Shown here piece by piece: positions 21,131 to 32,225 of a DNA stretch of 64,000 bases; the first letter of the stretch is position 1; every line of letters begins with the position of its first letter. Origin of the DNA: Plasmodiophora brassicae (taxonomy: Eukaryota; Endomyxa: Phytomyxea; Phytomyxea; Plasmodiophorida); assembly GCA_036867785.1 (NCBI GenBank), contig CP145424.1, positions 248,001 through 312,000 on the forward strand, written 5' to 3'. Under the pieces are notes generated by a model. It was not told where the DNA came from. It did not search any database and saw only the letters and a program-made list of their open reading frames with translations. The position numbers and the translations under genes were made by a program.

Positions 21131-24051
21131 TTACAGCTTGCTCTGGAGGCCAGCAGTCGTCCCCGCCGTGCTGACCTCGCCGGCCGAGTACATTTCCTTG
21201 ATCTGCTGCTCAAAACGGATCTTGGCGTCGTGGCGCTTCAGCTTCAGGGAAGGCGTGAGCAGGCCGTTCTCGACGGTGAAGTCTTCGTCGACAAGGACGA
21301 AGCGTCGAACCTGTTCGTAGCCACGCAGACCCTCCTTCTGAGCGTGTTTCCTCATGTCCTTCTCAAGCAGGGCCCGCGAGTCGCCCTTGAACCCGTGCGT
21401 ACTTGTGTACTTCACGATCTCCTCCTTGTTGGGGACGATAACTGCCACAAGGTAGGTCTGGAGGCTATCACCGTAGACGAATATGTTGGTAATGAAAGGC
21501 GACATCTTGTACACGCCCTCGATATGCTCAGGGCGAATGTACTCTCCTTGGGCTAACTTGAAGATATTCTTAACGCGATCGATGACCTGGGCGCAGGATA
21601 TCAATACGGCGAGTAAAGCGGCAAGAAACCATATACCTGAAGACGACCATCCGGCCTCCACAAACCGACGTCACCAGTTTTGAACCATCCATCCGACGTA
21701 ATCGATTCCTTGGTCACATCAGGCTACGAAGCACGTCGAACGTCAGATATCATCGTGGACGGCGAACCATCACCCGAACCTGCTTGTAGTACCCGAGGAA
21801 CACGTTGGGACCACGAAGCCAAATCTCCCCCCGAGGATACGGTTTGTCAGTCGTCAGGTAGTTCATCGACGGTACATCGACAAGCATGACTTCACAGCAA
21901 GCTGCCGAACCGGTTTAAAAGGTGACGACCCGGCACTCACCGAAGGAACTTACAGGAGGGAATACCAACGTGCCCGTAGTCCGTATCGGACAGGGGCGTC
22001 AGCGTCGTCATGGCGCAGGTCTCCGTCAGGCCATACCCCTCAATAAACGCTGAGCGCGTACAGATCCGCATGAACGTTGCAATGCGCGCACTGAGAGGCG
22101 CACCGCCAGAGACCACTGTCCAAAGCGCCGCGTCAGATCACAATACGTTTCTTGGTCTACGACAGATTGGCTACGTACTCAGGGTCAAGTTGCCGCCGAA
22201 CTTGTTCGAAATCTTCTTGAACACGAGAGAGTCAAGGAGACCCGAGTCTGGATTCGGGGCGTTGGCCTTCAGCGCAGAAAGCTTGGTGTCGTAGGCAGCT
22301 TGGAACAGCTTGCGCGTAACCCACCCACTTTCGTTGACCTGGGCAGTGACCTTGTCGTAGATCCGTTGCCACACACGAGGGACCCCGGGGAATACAGTCG
22401 GCTTGAGGATCTCAACGTCGTCTAGGAGCGTTGCCGTATCGCCACTGTAGTATCCGATGCCGATGCCCCGAGTCAATGCCGACAGCTGGGCGATCCTCTC
22501 GTAAATATGTGCAAGCGGCAGGTACGATATGGTCGTGTCGACGCCGGGCTGAAGTCGTTGCGTTCCACCTTGCAGCAGGTGAAGATTAAGTGCAGCCGTG
22601 GCGGCGACCAGGTTTCCGTGCGATAGGATTACGCCCTGCGTTCCCCCTTAGATGGAACCCTAACGCATCTTCCACACCTCCGCACCTTCGGCTTGCCAGT
22701 CGTACCGGACGTGTAGCAGATGGAGACGATGTCTTCTGGTTTAGTGGGCACCCCTGCAGATGATGGCCTTGACGATCCCTCTCTGTGCACAATACCCCGT
22801 CAAACGTCGTAGGAACAGGGGTTCCAGGTAGCGGCACCTCTCTATTTGCGACAAGCGATGCGTGAAGCCCGAGCCTTTGAACGCGCGATCAATGGGAAGG
22901 TCGTCCATCAGGACGACGTACTTCAGGGAGGGACATTTCGAGCGGCACTTTGATACTTGGGGCAGCTGACGTAGCCGATCAGTGGCGTGCGATGGTTGCG
23001 GCAGCAGCTGGGTACTACGTACCATGTTTTGGCTGACGACGACCGCTTTGACGTCGGCGTGATTGATGATGTACTCGATGACGTCGGCGCCGAACGTGTC
23101 ATACAGCGTGACAGCGACAAAGCCGAACATCATGCAAGTGAAATCTGTGATCGCCCACTCGGCCCGATTGACCGACATGATGCCGACCTTGTCGCCCGGT
23201 TGCAGGCCCAGGCCCGACAACCCTGCAGCGAAGTTCCTGCACCGCTTGTACACGTCTTGGTACGACTGCCAGGAGTACGAATGTCGGCGCTCCGTATGCT
23301 CCTGTGTGCAGAACAATTACGACAACACAGCAAACGGGCACGTAGCGCAACCGCGACGAACGTCATTCCAGTCGCGGGTGCCGAGGAACTTGAACGAGGC
23401 GCATTCTTTGAACGATCGCTGCAGGACGCTCGCCAGCGTCGTGTGCGCCGAATCCAGGCTGCCGATTGGCACGGGGACGGATCGATGCGCAGGCCCACGT
23501 CCAGGGACCGTACTGGGAATTTCGTACCACAGCCGGAGGCGGGGTGGGATCGGGCACGTCCCGTCGGACAGTGGTGACCCGTTGATGAGCGTCAGGACGT
23601 GGGCCTCGGCAGGGAGCTTCGTTCGGCCAGCGAGGAGGAACTTCAGGTCGGCGATCGTATCGGCGTGATCAACGGTGACGGGCACCGCGTCCCCGATAAA
23701 CGGCTCAACTGGACAGGGATCAGGCGCCGGGGTCATTCGTGGCGTCCGCCGAACAGGTACCTGACACCGTAGCCGACTCGGAGCGGTTGCGGACAGAGCA
23801 CGTCAGCTTCTGAGGAACGCTGACGTCCGATGCGCTGTGCACGCAGAGCAAGCCGTGAATCGGTGTTCAGCCATCCACGCGGACCCCCATTATGCTTACG
23901 GAGCGATGCGAAGGCGCTCGACGGGGATCGACGCGGCCGCCGCGACGGCTCGCCGGATCTCATAGTACGCAAACGCGGGGTGGCCGCCGACCGTCACCGA
24001 GATCGGCGGGCGGCCGTCGACGGCGGCGATGACAACAGATGGCCCGACCAT
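21131..24051 (-). CDS. Long-chain acyl-CoA synthetase with two N-terminal ubiquitin-like domains and a peroxisomal SKL end
   Basis: Eleven exons sum to 2361 bases, 786 aa, with every intron 50-65 bases. Exon bounds are 23900-24051, 23761-23834, 23362-23708, 23023-23301, 22838-22965, 22686-22782, 22179-22635, 21954-22115, 21780-21901, 21637-21723 and 21131-21586. Adenylation motifs are clear: [60 protein letters not shown] and [10 protein letters not shown]. The C-terminus AGLQSKL is a PTS1 signal, so it probably activates fatty acids at or in peroxisomes. Before the enzyme lie two beta-grasp units. The first is about residues 1-50 ([18 protein letters not shown] ... IPVERLRI). The second is about 80-135 ([20 protein letters not shown] ... 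[10 protein letters not shown]). The second unit and the first ACSL residues share one uninterrupted exon. The exon 2 acceptor could also be at 23819. Confidence 0.85.
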
Positions 24052-24499
24052 CCCTCCCAGGTTACCTTCTCGACGCGCCACCTCCAAAAACTCACTCCGA
24101 CCCACACTGGTGGAGATGGGTGTCGCTGTTGGTATGTAGGCGGCCTTCGCGATGACACCACCACTGACGGACGGTGTGCGCGTCGCGGCTACAGCGACAA
24201 AAAAAGGGGAACAATACAACAAGGTCAGTTCTGCCGGAAGTTGTGACCGTTCGCTCTGCAATATCGTTCGTCCAATGCTATTCTGTTGCCATGAGTCACA
24301 CGGGGACGACCCCTGGTGACGTCACGCGGCATGTTCGAGTGTTCGTACGTTGGTATCTGCGCCCAGCGCCCGCATTGTTATATCTGTGCAAGCGTTCGCG
24401 AACGATCCGCACCGAGCCAGCTGGTCACGCGTTTGAGATAACTCGATCGCGGTCGACTGCCGCCCCCGCCCCCCGCCCCCCTCGAATCAGCTTAACAGA

Positions 24500-25090
24500 A
24501 TGTCGCTGCAAGAGCAGATGATTGCGATCGACCCGTTCATTGCCGTGCACAAGGAGTCGCCTGAGCGGGTCCGGCGCCGCCGTTTCATCGCGGCCCTGGA
24601 GACCGCCGCGCTGATGGTGGCGGTGATCGTTTACATGACCAGTTTGAACGCATTCATGAATTCGGTGCGCGATGGAGCCGAACGGTCCTGGTCGGCAACG
24701 TCAACGAGGCGGCTGTACCGTGCTTTCCGCTCCTGGCGATGGATGGCACTCTTTTTCCTCCCCCTAGCGCTCTTGGTCATCAATCGCGCGCAGCGCTGGC
24801 TTCTTCGTCAATGGCACGTGCTGAGCGCGTCCTTGCTGGTGCCAAGGGTTGCCGGGTGCGCCTGGATCCTCAGCCAGTTCGCCCAGCTCGTCTACCTGAT
24901 GTACCGCATGAAAGCGCGGGACGAAGCCTGGTGCATCAATGCGATCACGTACCTGACGTTGGCTATGGCCGCCCTGACCACCGTCGTTCTCGTCGAGTCC
25001 CTGCATGCGTTCGACGCTGGCCTCCAGATCCTGGGCCAGCGCCGCCGATCCTCGGCAACGCTACCAACAAAGTCTGTCAAAGCTCTATAA
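24500..25090 (+). CDS. Membrane protein with four or five spans, unknown
   Basis: 196 aa in one exon, starting MSLQEQMIAIDPFIAVHKE after a pyrimidine-rich leader. Hydrophobic spans are visible near residues 31-52 (ALETAALMVAVIVYMTSL), 80-97 (MALFFLPLALLVI), 110-135 (ASLLVPRVAGCAWILSQF) and 148-172 (ITYLTLAMAALTTVVLVES). Loops are basic. The frame is GC3-rich and clean. No family was recognised. The region 24052-24499 upstream holds the shared promoter with the ACSL gene on the other strand, and no further gene that I can support. Confidence 0.5.
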   Translation: MSLQEQMIAIDPFIAVHKESPERVRRRRFIAALETAALMVAVIVYMTSLNAFMNSVRDGAERSWSATSTRRLYRAFRSWRWMALFFLPLALLVINRAQRWLLRQWHVLSASLLVPRVAGCAWILSQFAQLVYLMYRMKARDEAWCINAITYLTLAMAALTTVVLVESLHAFDAGLQILGQRRRSSATLPTKSVKAL

Positions 25091-25640
25091 ACTTTCTGAA
25101 AGCTATACGTAGTGGCTTGACGATTGCACGGACAGCCTGGCTCTCGACCACGACGTTCACGGTGGGCGGTCGTTCCACAGAATGTCGTCCGAGTTCGGTC
25201 TGCGCTTACAATTGTTCGGGACGGGAATAACCCGGCCTAACGTTCCTGGTTTCAAACCTGACTATGTGCAACGACGCCAGTTCATGCAGAGCAACGTGTA
25301 CGTTCGACGCATTCGTGATATCAACGGGTATCGTCTCAGGTTTGAACTACTTACGATGGGTCTGATTCGCGGAAGCGATACGTAAGCAGCCCTCCAGGGT
25401 TCAAACCCATCACACCAAAACTGGCCAAACCAACAACAACGACGCCGACGACGACGCCAACGGTATCGTGCAACACCGTCAGTCCAAGCCCTAATATCTA
25501 CACCATGACTCGCCACTGTGACCCGATCGGACGACCGTTAGAGCTCGACTGGGTGGGGGCACGTCGGCCACCGGAGACTGGTCGTACCGGGCGCGTTCGT
25601 GTACAGAGGGCACGGCCACAGTAGAGCAACAAACGGCGCG

Positions 25641-26183
25641 ATGGCGCTGCGGGAGGCCGTCGGCTTCGGCATGGGGATGCTTGCCCAGGAGGCCGTCAAC
25701 TGGGGTAAGTTAATCGTCGCGCAGCGGCACCGCTCAGGTCACTGATCGCATCGCACACGAGAAGCGTGCCGCTGGTACCAGGCGAGTGCGAGGAACGTAT
25801 CGACGGCGCCTTCGGTGGTGCGACTGACACGACGGGCCGACCTCCAATATAGTACCCCAGGTAGCGCGCGTTCGGCTCGCGTCAACAGCAACGCGTGGGC
25901 GATGCCGCCTGGTGCCGTACTGGAGGGCCACCTGCACATCGACACATCGCAGCCGCCGGGCGTCGAGTACACGATTGCTGCCCCACCCTGGCTCGACGTC
26001 GGACGCATCAACAGGCACGTCCGCAAGGGGCTCCTGGGCGGCTCCTTGGCTCGGGGTGAATCACAGTGCCAGGACCGGTTGCTCGATAAGCTGGGCCGTC
26101 AGGCGGTGACCCAGGCGTCACTCGTGATGACACCATTCCATTTGGCGTACTCACCGTTGATTCGGCTCTCCATCAATCGATAA
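25641..26183 (+). CDS. Possible spliced gene of unknown function
   Basis: An ATG at 25641 opens MALREAVGFGMGMLAQEAVN and runs into a GTAAGT donor at 25705. A second plausible coding stretch, 25815-26183, reads GHLHIDTSQPPGVEYTIAAP and GRINRHVRKGLLGGSLARGE. Joining them in frame needs a very small middle exon or a donor/acceptor pair I cannot settle (candidate GTATCG donor near 25797 with CTGAC before an AG at 25851 or 25860). I am unsure that it is one gene. The 550 bases before it (25091-25640) hold short hairpin-like TTCAAACC repeats and no clear gene. Confidence 0.25.
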
Positions 26184-26530
26184 CAGTCGCGCGTAGAGCG
26201 GACGTGATTCTGTTGTCCTGATGTGAAGCTGGGTGAAGCAGCCGTCCAATACTACCTCACGGCCGCGTGTGTACGCCGGCGGCGATGGCTACCACCACGA
26301 GCCGCACCCGCAGAAAACACCTGATGATGCATCCTGACGAGTCTCAACTGCCCGAAAGCCTGGAGAACATTCTCCAGGCACCCATCTTATAAACAGCGCG
26401 CCATCCAGGCAATGACCTCGAAAGGGCGCCTCATCGTCGGTCTCGTTCATTGCCATTACAACGCGTCCAATCACGTAGCAGCCGCGCTACCATTTGCAGT
26501 CATCAATACAGGAACATGGTACTGGCGCGT

Positions 26531-26595
26531 GCAGAACCAGTCCATGGAGCTGCAGAACCAGTCCGTGGAGCTGCAGAGACAGTCCGACGGGCTCA
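26531..26595 (+). repeat. 21-base minisatellite before A-type gene (left copy)
   Basis: Two to three units of about 21 bases containing CAGTCCRTGGAGCTGCAGA. In one frame they read as NQS-x-ELQ heptads. The right copy at 58990-59100 has about five units. The frame stops at a TGA that overlaps the ATG of the next gene at 26648. Confidence 0.7.
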
Positions 26596-26647
26596 GAATA
26601 TTGCGCCGCGGATCACTTCTGATCTGGAGACGTCCTCGCGTCTGGAA

Positions 26648-28696
26648 ATGACATTGTGGACGAAAACACTTGCTGTCGTCCTGGTGGCATGCCAGCTGAC
26701 GTTAGTGACACCCCAGACATCGCAGAATCTCGATGGAGGTGCTGAATGCTCGCTAGCTCCGACAGCAGACGCCAGCTGGCCATGGACCGAGTCTGACGTA
26801 TCTCCACCAGACGTCAACTCGGACCTATTGCACTGTCAGTGAAGGTGCACATGTTCACTGTTTCCTCCTACCTGACCACATGTGGCCGCCCATATAGACC
26901 TCGGTGATCGTGCTTTACTACACGCCTATTCAGCCACCGCTGACGACGTCATCGACGGAAGCGCTCAGTACAAGGCGTCGTTAGCACAGGTATCAGATTG
27001 GTGGCCACTTCTCGATGATGTGGAGTTTCCTGCCGGCAATGACCACGTCTGGCGCCCAGAATCAACTTTGCACAATCCAATTCAAGCAGACCCGCGACCT
27101 GAAACTCACCTCGTGGATGAGTCGCACCCTGCTACAAACCAGCTGTCGTGGCTCTCCCCTACCCTTGCCTCAAGCGACCTTAGCTATGGCATTCGGCCGC
27201 CATGGTCAACTGTCGATGGCGCCTTCACTAGCAACGGAAACATGTTATCGCCACCAATCAGTATGCCAATGCTGACAAACTCCCATGCTGATGAGGAGAT
27301 TCTCACTCGGTTCAACTCCAACGAGTACCTTCCCACTTACATTGATCTTTCGGTAGACCCCTGGCATGACGAACATGGCTTCTGGTCGACATCCCCCGCT
27401 GGCAATGTTGTCTACAGCTTCGGGAACGACGTGCTAGGGGTATCATCCGTCCTTTCTGATATGGATCTGCCCTCTTTTATTAACCTTGGAGGGCAGTTCC
27501 CCTTGCCATCCGCCCATGCAGATGAGCAGTTTCTCTCTCATCTTAACCCCAACGATTGTCCTCCCACTGACGTTCATCTTCCGGTAGATCCCTGGTATGG
27601 CGAACATGGCCTCTGGTCAACACCTCCCGCTGGCAATGTCGTCTCCAGCATCGGGAATGATGTGCCAGGGGTATCATCCGTCCTTTCTGATGTGGACCTG
27701 CTCTCTTTCATCAACTCTGACGGGCATTTCCCCAATGCCTTTCACTCCCCAACCAGCTCCATTCAAATTGCGTTACAGTCGCAAATCGCTACCCAGATAC
27801 CACCTGACACCTTTTTGAGCACATGGCCGGCTCACGCCATCGGGGACATTCCCATTGATACCCACTCCATAGACACCTCTCGTATCGTGTCTCTTTCCCA
27901 CGCCGCGGCACGTATCTCGGACGATGCCGACTGCTGTCCCCTGTCCTCTCTAGCTTTACAGAAACCGCAGTTCCCCGACAATGGACATTGGATGGAAACA
28001 GGGCCCTCCTATGTGCTTTCTGCAGCTGAGTGCATTGCCTCGCAATCGATGCAGCGCTCGCAGAATCAAGTCGCCGCCGACCAATACGCCTACAATATGT
28101 TCATTCCAGCAGCACTGATTCCGACTCAGATTCGTGAGGGCGACTACGGCACCTTCAGCAGGATCATAAGCGAACCCCCTTCCCTGGAGTCGCTTGCTGC
28201 ATCCAGCCACGACCGCTGCACTGCTGTCCCGTTCCCACCTGAACCAGTGCGGGCTCAAGGTACCACTGAAGAATCTGTCAACATGAGCGGTTTACAGTTG
28301 CAGCAGGGGCTGCCGAAACCTCATGGGCGTCGACCCCGACGTCCCAGTAAGAAATGTGAGCATGGGCGTCATCAACATAACTGCAAGATCTGCAGTCCCC
28401 ACAGGTTCTGTGAAGCGCATGGACGACGGAAATGGGATTGCACGATATGCGGCGGTCCCGGCACCTGTGTGCATGGGAGACTGACCTACAGTTGCGGAGT
28501 TTGTGGAGGGAAGGGCATTTGTCCACACGACCGACGGAGGGACCGTTGCCGGGAGTGTCGAGGAGGCAGTTTCTGCAAGCACGACAAGTATAAATACGAG
28601 TGCAGGGCCTGTGGTGGCAAAGGCCTTTGCGTCCACCAACGGCGGAAAGACCGATGCGGACAGTGTCGTCGGGCGGCCGAGCTCGCAATGGCCTGA
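26648..28696 (+). CDS. Secreted-type Cys/His zinc-repeat protein, A type (left copy)
   Basis: Exon 26648-26834 encodes a signal-peptide-like start (MTLWTKTLAVVLVACQLTLV). A 63-base intron with CTGAC near its end (donor GTCAGT) leads to exon 26898-28696, giving 661 aa. The long middle part is acidic, Ser/Pro-rich and carries two units of about 77 aa with DPWYGEHGLWSTPPAGNVV. The last 120 residues are six tandem units of 17-19 aa with C-x2-H-x7-C-x2-C, such as CVHGRLTYSCGVCGG and CPHDRRRDRCREC. These look like small zinc-binding repeats. The same splice keeps frame in all four copies although exon lengths differ. Role unknown. A secreted effector or surface protein fits the start; a nucleic-acid binder would fit the fingers. 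Confidence 0.7.
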
Positions 28697-28936
28697 GCGT
28701 GTTGCATCTTGTCCCAATATCTGCGCAAATTGCGATTAAAGAGCAAATCGTGTGATGGATGGGTTCGTATAAGTCTAGTTATAACCGCTGGTGGGACTGG
28801 CAATGGTAGTCCTCGTCGACCCGCTGTTGAAGTTTCTGGGTTTAGCACGTGAAATCGCGTCCCGCGTTTGACGTGCACCGGCAGCGCAGCGGACGACGCC
28901 TCGTTCCGGCCCTGACTGGATGGGGTTCAATCAGGC

Positions 28937-29328
28937 ATGGCGTTTCCCGCTCCGGGTGAGCCTGGAGCGCGTGTTGACGCGTGCAGCGGTGCAACCGCGC
29001 GCGTCGGCGCCGCAAGGACGACGACGGCGGCGGCGTCGTTGGATGCCAGGCCCTCGCCACTTGGTCGACGTGACGTTCGTCGTACATAAGGCTCGCGACC
29101 ACCACGACGTTGTCGGCACCGGCGCCACCGAAAGGCGTCCCAACGCGTGCCCAGACGCCCACCGCGCGGATGGCGCCGCTGCTTGTCGCGGAGGCCGCCA
29201 GGCGCAAAGCGCAGATGGCGTCGAAGACAATGGACGCCGGGAACGACCGGTGCCAGTGCCCAGAACGGGCAGGGAGCACCCGAAGCCCGTTCAAGGCGCA
29301 GTGCATCAACTGTTTCTGCAGCCATTAA
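28937..29328 (+). pseudogene. Small zinc-ribbon gene, decayed (left copy 1)
   Basis: It resembles the intact gene at 63442-63966. The part from 29110 reads SAPAPPKGVPTRAQ, then AEAARRKAQMASKTMDAG and ends SPFKAQCINCFCSH. The upstream part that begins MAFPAPGEPGARV is in another frame, with stops between. The first C-x2-C knuckle has been lost to a deletion. Taken as a dead copy, unless an unseen intron rescues it. Confidence 0.5.
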
Positions 29329-29419
29329 ACCGTTCGACCCTGGTCGTGCCCTTGACGTTGTTCTGATGGTGCTCTCCGTTGGCTCGATCGCGCGAACGGC
29401 GATCCGCAGGGAACCCTCA

Positions 29420-29595
29420 GCGACCCCGGGCACACACGTCACTCGGTGTGAGCATCGCCATGTACTTGTTGAAGGCGCAGGCGCCGATCGGGACCATCCC
29501 GCAGGGCATGCCTTTACCGGCGACGATCATGTCCGGGTGCAGGTCGAATTGCTCTACCCCCGAGCACACCGCATGGCGTCCGGTAGCCTCAGCCA
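29420..29595 (-). pseudogene. Class III aminotransferase fragment (left copy)
   Basis: The minus strand reads a PLP-site-like block: VEQFDLHPDMIVAGKGMP followed by GMVPIGACAF and YMAML. In class III (ornithine/GABA type) aminotransferases this is the PDI-x3-GK-G lysine region. Nothing before or after it continues the enzyme. It has a counterpart at 62890-63060, so it travelled with the duplicated unit. Confidence 0.5.
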
Positions 29596-29703
29596 GCCTT
29601 GCTCTATGGCACTCGCCCTAATATGCCACGGAGACAGTCCGACGGACTCAGAATTGCGCCGGATCATATTGTATTTTGCAGATCTGGAATCAGCGCGTGT
29701 GGA

Positions 29704-31514
29704 ATGACATCGTGGGCAACACTTGCAGTCGTCCTGGTCGCATGCCAGCTGACGTTAGTGGCATCGGTGATATCGCAGCATCTCGGTGCAGGTACCGGTG
29801 CGCTAGCTCCGGCATCAGACGTCAGCTGGACCCAGTCTGACGTGTCTCCCCCAGACGTCAACTCGGACCTGTTTCACCGTCAGTGAAGTTGCACATGTTC
29901 ATTGTTTGCCTACTACCTGACCACATGTGACCGTCCATATAGACCTCGGTGGTCGTACCTTACTACACGCCGATTCAGCCACCGATGACGAGTTCGTCGG
30001 CGGCGGAAGCGCTCAGTACCAGGCGGCATTAGCAGGGGTATCCGATTGTTGGCCACTCCGCGATAATGTGGGGATTCCTGTCGGCGACATCTACGCCTGG
30101 CATCCAGAATCAATCATCCACAACCAAATTCAAGCCGGCCCGCGACCTGAAGCTGACCAAATCGTGTCGGAGTCGCTCTCTTGTGCATAGCCTGCCACGG
30201 CACTGTCCAGACCTTGTCTCAGGCGACCTTGTAATCAGTTATGGCGTTCCGCGGCCATCGTCAGCCGTCGATGGCGAAACGAGCAACGGAAACGTACCAT
30301 CGTCATCGATCCGTGCGCCTTTCTTGCCATTCGCCCACGCAGATGAGCAATTTCCCTCTCCATTTAACTCCAACGATTGTCCTCCCAATGACGTTCATCT
30401 TCCGGTAGATCCCTGGTATGGCGAACATGGCCTCTGGTCAACATCTCCCGCTGGCAATGACGACGTCTCCAGCATCGGAAATGAGGTGCGAGGGGTATCA
30501 TCCGTCCTTTCTGATATGAATCTGCTCTCTTTTATCAACTCTGAAGGGCATTTCCCCAATGCTTTTCACTCCCCTATCAGCTCCATTCAAGTTGATTTGC
30601 AGCCGCAAATCGCTACCCAAGAACCACCTGGCACCTCTCTGAGCACATGGCCGGCTCACGCCATCGGGGACATTCCCATTGATGCCCACTCCATAGACAC
30701 CTCTCGTATCGCGTCTGACGTTTCCCACGCCGCGGCACGTCCAGACGACGCCGACTGCTGTCCCCAGTCCTCTATAGGTTTACAGAGACCGCAGTTCCCC
30801 GACAATGGACACTGGATGGAAACGGCGCCCACCAATGTACTTTCCGCAGCTGAGTGCATTGCCTCGCAATCGATGCAGTACTGCTGGCAGAATCAAGTCG
30901 CCGCCGACCCATACGCCTGGAACCTGTTCACTCCAGCACCACTGAATCCGGCTCAGATTCGTGAAGGCGACTACGGCACCTTCAGCAGGATCATAAGCGA
31001 ACCCCCTTCTCTGCAGTCGCTCGCTGCATCTAGCCACGACCGCTGCAGTACTGCTGTCCCGGTCCTACCTGAAGCAGTGCGGCCTCAGTGTACCACAGAC
31101 GAATCTGTCAACATGGGCGGTTTACAGTTGCAGCAGAGGCTGCCGAAACCACCCCGACGTCCCCGTAAGTCATGTGAGCATTGTCATCACAAACATATGT
31201 GCAAGATCTGCAGTCCGCACAATTTCTGTGAACCGCATGGACGACGGAAATGGGATTGCACGACATGCGGCGGTGCCGGCACCTGTGTGCATGGGAGACG
31301 GACATACCTTTGCGGAGATTGTGGAGGGAAGGGCATTTGTCCACACGACCGACAGAGGCAGCAGTGCCGGGAGTGCCGAGGAAGCAGTATCTGCAACCAT
31401 GACAGGTATAAATACCATTGCAAGGCCTGTGGTGGTAAGGGCCTTTGCTTCCACCAGCGGCAGAAAGGCCAATGCGGAGAGTGTCGTCGGGCGGCCGAAC
31501 TCGATATGGCCTGA
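29704..31514 (+). pseudogene. Cys/His zinc-repeat gene, B type (left copy), one frameshift
   Basis: Exon 29704-29878 (MTSWATLAVVLVACQLTLVA) splices at GTCAGT over a 64-base intron to 29943. The frame runs to about 30188. There one extra G, compared with the right B copy (TGCATAGCCTG against TGCATACCTG), makes an immediate TAG. From 30190 to 31514 the frame is again perfect, including the DPWYGEHGLWSTSPAGN unit and six Cys/His repeats (CEHCHHKHMCKIC, CVHGRRTYLCGDCGG, CFHQRQKGQCGEC). Either it died very recently or the base is a sequencing error. Confidence 0.7.
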
Positions 31515-31765
31515 GCGTGTTGCATCTTGTCCCAAGTTGCCCGAATTGCGATTAAACAGCAGATCGTGTGATGGATGGTTTCGTATAACCGCAGGTCGGA
31601 CTGGCCATGGTTGTCTTCGCCGACGCGCTGTTGACGTTTGCGGTATGGTGTCTGCTGGGTCATGTAGCACGTGGAATCCCGTCGCGCGTTTGATGTGCAC
31701 CGGCAGCGCAGCGGACGACGCCTCGTTCCGGCGCTGACTGGATGGAGTTCAAACTTCAATCAGGC

Positions 31766-32225
31766 ATGGCGTTTCCCGCTCCGGGTGAGCCTGGAGCGCG
31801 TGTTGGCGCATGCAGCGGTGCAACACGAGTCGGCGCCGCAAGGAGGACGACGGCGGCGGCGTCGTTGGATGCCAGGCCCTCGCCACTAGGTCGACGTGAC
31901 GTACGTCGTCAGGCCCGCGACGACCACGACGTTGTCGGCACCGGCGCCACCGACAGGGGGTCCAACGCGTGCCCAGGCGCTCATCGCGCGGCCGATGGCG
32001 CCGCTGCTTGCCGAGGATGCCGTCAGGCGCAAAGCGCAGATGGCGTCGAAGGCCAAGGACGCCGGGGAACGGTCGTCGGCGAGCGACGGGCACGGCGATC
32101 CGGCGCGGTGCCGGGCCCCGACCGGGCAGGGAGCATCCGCCACCTGCGCCGCCTGCGATTGCACCGGCTTCCAACGCAGCCCGTTCAATTAGGCGCAGTG
32201 CATCAACTGCTTCCACAGCCATTAA
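31766..32225 (+). pseudogene. Small zinc-ribbon gene, decayed (left copy 2)
   Basis: It has the same parts as the 63442-63966 gene. The C-terminal frame reads LLAEDAVRRKAQMASKAKDA and TCAACDCTGFQRSPFN. A TAG then stands before QCINCFHSH, where the intact copy has AAG GCG. The start MAFPAPGEPGARV is out of frame with it. Confidence 0.5.

Noticed and set aside
25240-25420. tRNA-like T-arm (GGGTTCAAACCC) and paired TTCAAACC motifs
   Set aside because: No anticodon arm or full cloverleaf can be drawn; the pairing is explained by three short copies of TTCAAACC in both orientations.
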